Shown here piece by piece: positions 12,145-12,650 of a stretch of 12,650 bases of DNA. Below the pieces are notes generated by a model. It was not told where the DNA came from and did no database searches. It saw only the letters and a program-made list of their open reading frames with translations. The stretch comes from an uncultured Clostridia bacterium. Its GTDB lineage: Bacteria > Bacillota > Clostridia > TANB77 > CAG-508. Numbering within the stretch: the stretch's first letter is position 1; every line of letters begins with the position of its first letter. A program made the position numbers and the translations under genes. The stretch lies in NCBI GenBank assembly GCA_947628925.1, contig CANRBU010000019.1, positions 1 to 12,650 of the forward strand. Direction: 5' to 3'.

Positions 12145-12200
12145 AAATAATAATAGTTTTCTAAAAGATGTGTTTTCTGAAAAGAAGGCACATTTTTATT
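12145..12200 (+). ncRNA. Candidate small RNA between the regulator and the early operon
   Basis: Bounded by the plus-strand promoter at 12110-12138 and a terminator-like hairpin at 12168-12201, giving a predicted RNA of about 57 nt. It is complementary to the 3' end of the XRE message and to any read-through transcript into the coiled-coil gene. It could therefore act as an antisense regulator of early transcription. Existence is predicted only from the two signals; no family is recognised. Confidence 0.42.
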
Positions 12201-12201
12201 T
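12168..12201 (+). terminator. Hairpin terminator, best in plus orientation
   Basis: ATGTGTTTTCT (12168-12178), tetraloop GAAA, then AGAAGGCACAT (12183-12193) pair over 11 positions, with two G-U pairs on the plus strand. TTTTATTT follows. On the minus strand the two G-U pairs become mismatches and the following run is only CTTTTAG. It should stop plus-strand transcription well, and the XRE message only weakly. Confidence 0.6.
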
Positions 12202-12384
12202 GACTAAATTTTCTATAGGTATATCTAATGCTTTAGCTAATTTGACAAGTGTATCATAGGTCGTTCTTCTTTTTCCTGTTTCTATATTAAAAACGGTTTC
12301 TCTGGTAACTCCACTTTCTAATGCTAACTTACGTCTACTATAACCTTTTTCTAATCTGTATTTTTTTAAATTGTCACTTAACAT
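12196..12384 (-). CDS. XRE-family transcriptional regulator, 62 aa
   Basis: A single helix-turn-helix domain: MLSDNLKKYRLEKGYSRRKL, then ALESGVTRETVFNIETGKRR and KLAKALDIPIENLVK. The recognition helix spans about residues 26-36. At 62 residues it is all DNA-binding domain with no dimerisation or cleavage domain, like small Cro or early regulators. AGGAGG lies 6 nt before the ATG. TTTACTA/TAGTAAA repeats immediately upstream are likely its operators, suggesting autoregulation. It is probably the control gene for the early operon; whether it represses or activates cannot be told. Confidence 0.88.
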   Translation of the reverse strand: MLSDNLKKYRLEKGYSRRKLALESGVTRETVFNIETGKRRTTYDTLVKLAKALDIPIENLVK

Positions 12385-12397
12385 TTTTTCCTCCTCA

Positions 12398-12440
12398 TTT
12401 ACTAAAAAAGCAATAAAAAAAATAGTAAATTTCTTTACTA
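12398..12440. promoter_or_regulatory. Operator-like inverted repeats upstream of the XRE gene
   Basis: Three copies of a 7-base half-site lie just upstream of the regulator's ribosome binding site: TTTACTA (12398-12404), TAGTAAA (12423-12429) and TTTACTA (12434-12440). The last two form a perfect palindrome with a 4-base spacer (TAGTAAA-TTTC-TTTACTA). Such clustered dyads are typical binding sites for XRE repressors. They lie where an mRNA start would be expected. Confidence 0.6.
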
Positions 12441-12650
12441 TTTATGTTTATATATCAACTTATTTTTATTTATATTTGTGTCATATTTTTTACGATAATC
12501 AAAGTTTTGTGTAAAAAGAAGTAGGACTTCAAACATATATCTATAATACCTGTACTTCTTGCTATATCTTCATTACAGCCTCTATTATATCCTTATTTTA
12601 GACAATAAACTATATTACTTTTATTTTAAATCGCTTTATAATCGATTCTC
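12441..12650. other. Upstream leader without a convincing gene
   Basis: About 210 nt with stops in all frames on both strands. It holds GAAGT-AGG-ACTTC (12518-12530) and a longer inverted pair AAGAAGTA (12516-12523) / TACTTCTT (12553-12560), possible further regulatory sites. A minus-strand TATAAT at 12589-12584 has no good -35 element. One minus-strand frame without start codon reads NRGCNEDIARSTGI, a weak helix-turn-helix echo, too short to call a gene. Confidence 0.4.

Noticed and set aside
12116..12145. Minus-strand promoter for the coiled-coil gene (TATTAT/TATAAC elements)
   Set aside because: No acceptable -35 element at 16-18 nt; the only good promoter here points the other way.
12445..12525. 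Plus-strand 26-codon frame MFIYQLIFIYICVIFF with a basic end, like a type I toxin peptide
   Set aside because: No ribosome binding site before the ATG, and AT-rich DNA gives hydrophobic frames easily; no matching antitoxin RNA signals seen at this site.

Overview
The window looks like the early/replication region of a temperate siphophage or prophage from a low-GC Firmicute, most likely a Clostridia-type host. The DNA is very AT-rich, arginine is mostly AGA, ribosome binding sites are strong AGGAGG types, and the product families (XRE repressor, SSB-like protein, HNH-like protein, two-domain replication organizer, G39P-type helicase loader, DUF1064 nuclease, orphan DNA methyltransferases, many tiny phage proteins) are typical of such phages. 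No structural, integrase or host genes are visible. All protein genes lie on the minus strand, so transcription runs from high to low coordinates, with start/stop overlaps throughout.

Layout in transcription order. 12650-12385: leader without a convincing gene, with TTTACTA/TAGTAAA operator-like repeats. 12384-12196: XRE regulator. 12195-12087: intergenic segment holding a near-perfect promoter and a terminator hairpin on the plus strand, a candidate small RNA of about 57 nt. 12086-9438: coiled-coil protein, a 54-aa ORF, an SSB-like protein ending ELPF, an unknown, an HNH-like protein and a small phage protein. 9435-7696: replication organizer, helicase loader, DUF1064 nuclease. 7694-6098: nucleotidyltransferase-fold protein and a small protein. 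6101-4547: C5 cytosine methyltransferase fused in frame to a small phage domain. 4590-3615: zinc-motif and small proteins, then two tiny membrane proteins. 3614-2246: N6/N4 DNA methyltransferase. 2249-1: a run of short phage accessory proteins, the last cut by the window edge.

The main finding is a pattern across three genes. The replication organizer and both DNA methyltransferases are each broken by a +1 frameshift, and each break sits exactly on a CGG codon (GAA CGG TTA at 9348-9340; CAT CGG TAG at 5900-5892; GGG CGG AAC at 2990-2982). Skipping the C gives a GGN glycine codon and restores a conserved family motif every time. I checked every CCG triplet on the plus strand against the gene frames. 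These are the only three in-frame CGG codons in roughly 4,000 codons. That fits CGG acting as a hungry or unassigned codon at which ribosomes shift +1 onto glycine, formally like the slow-arginine-codon site of yeast Ty1. Correlated indel errors or gene decay remain possible. A fourth +1 disruption, in a small gene, lies in a 7-A run and is of a different, slippage-prone kind.
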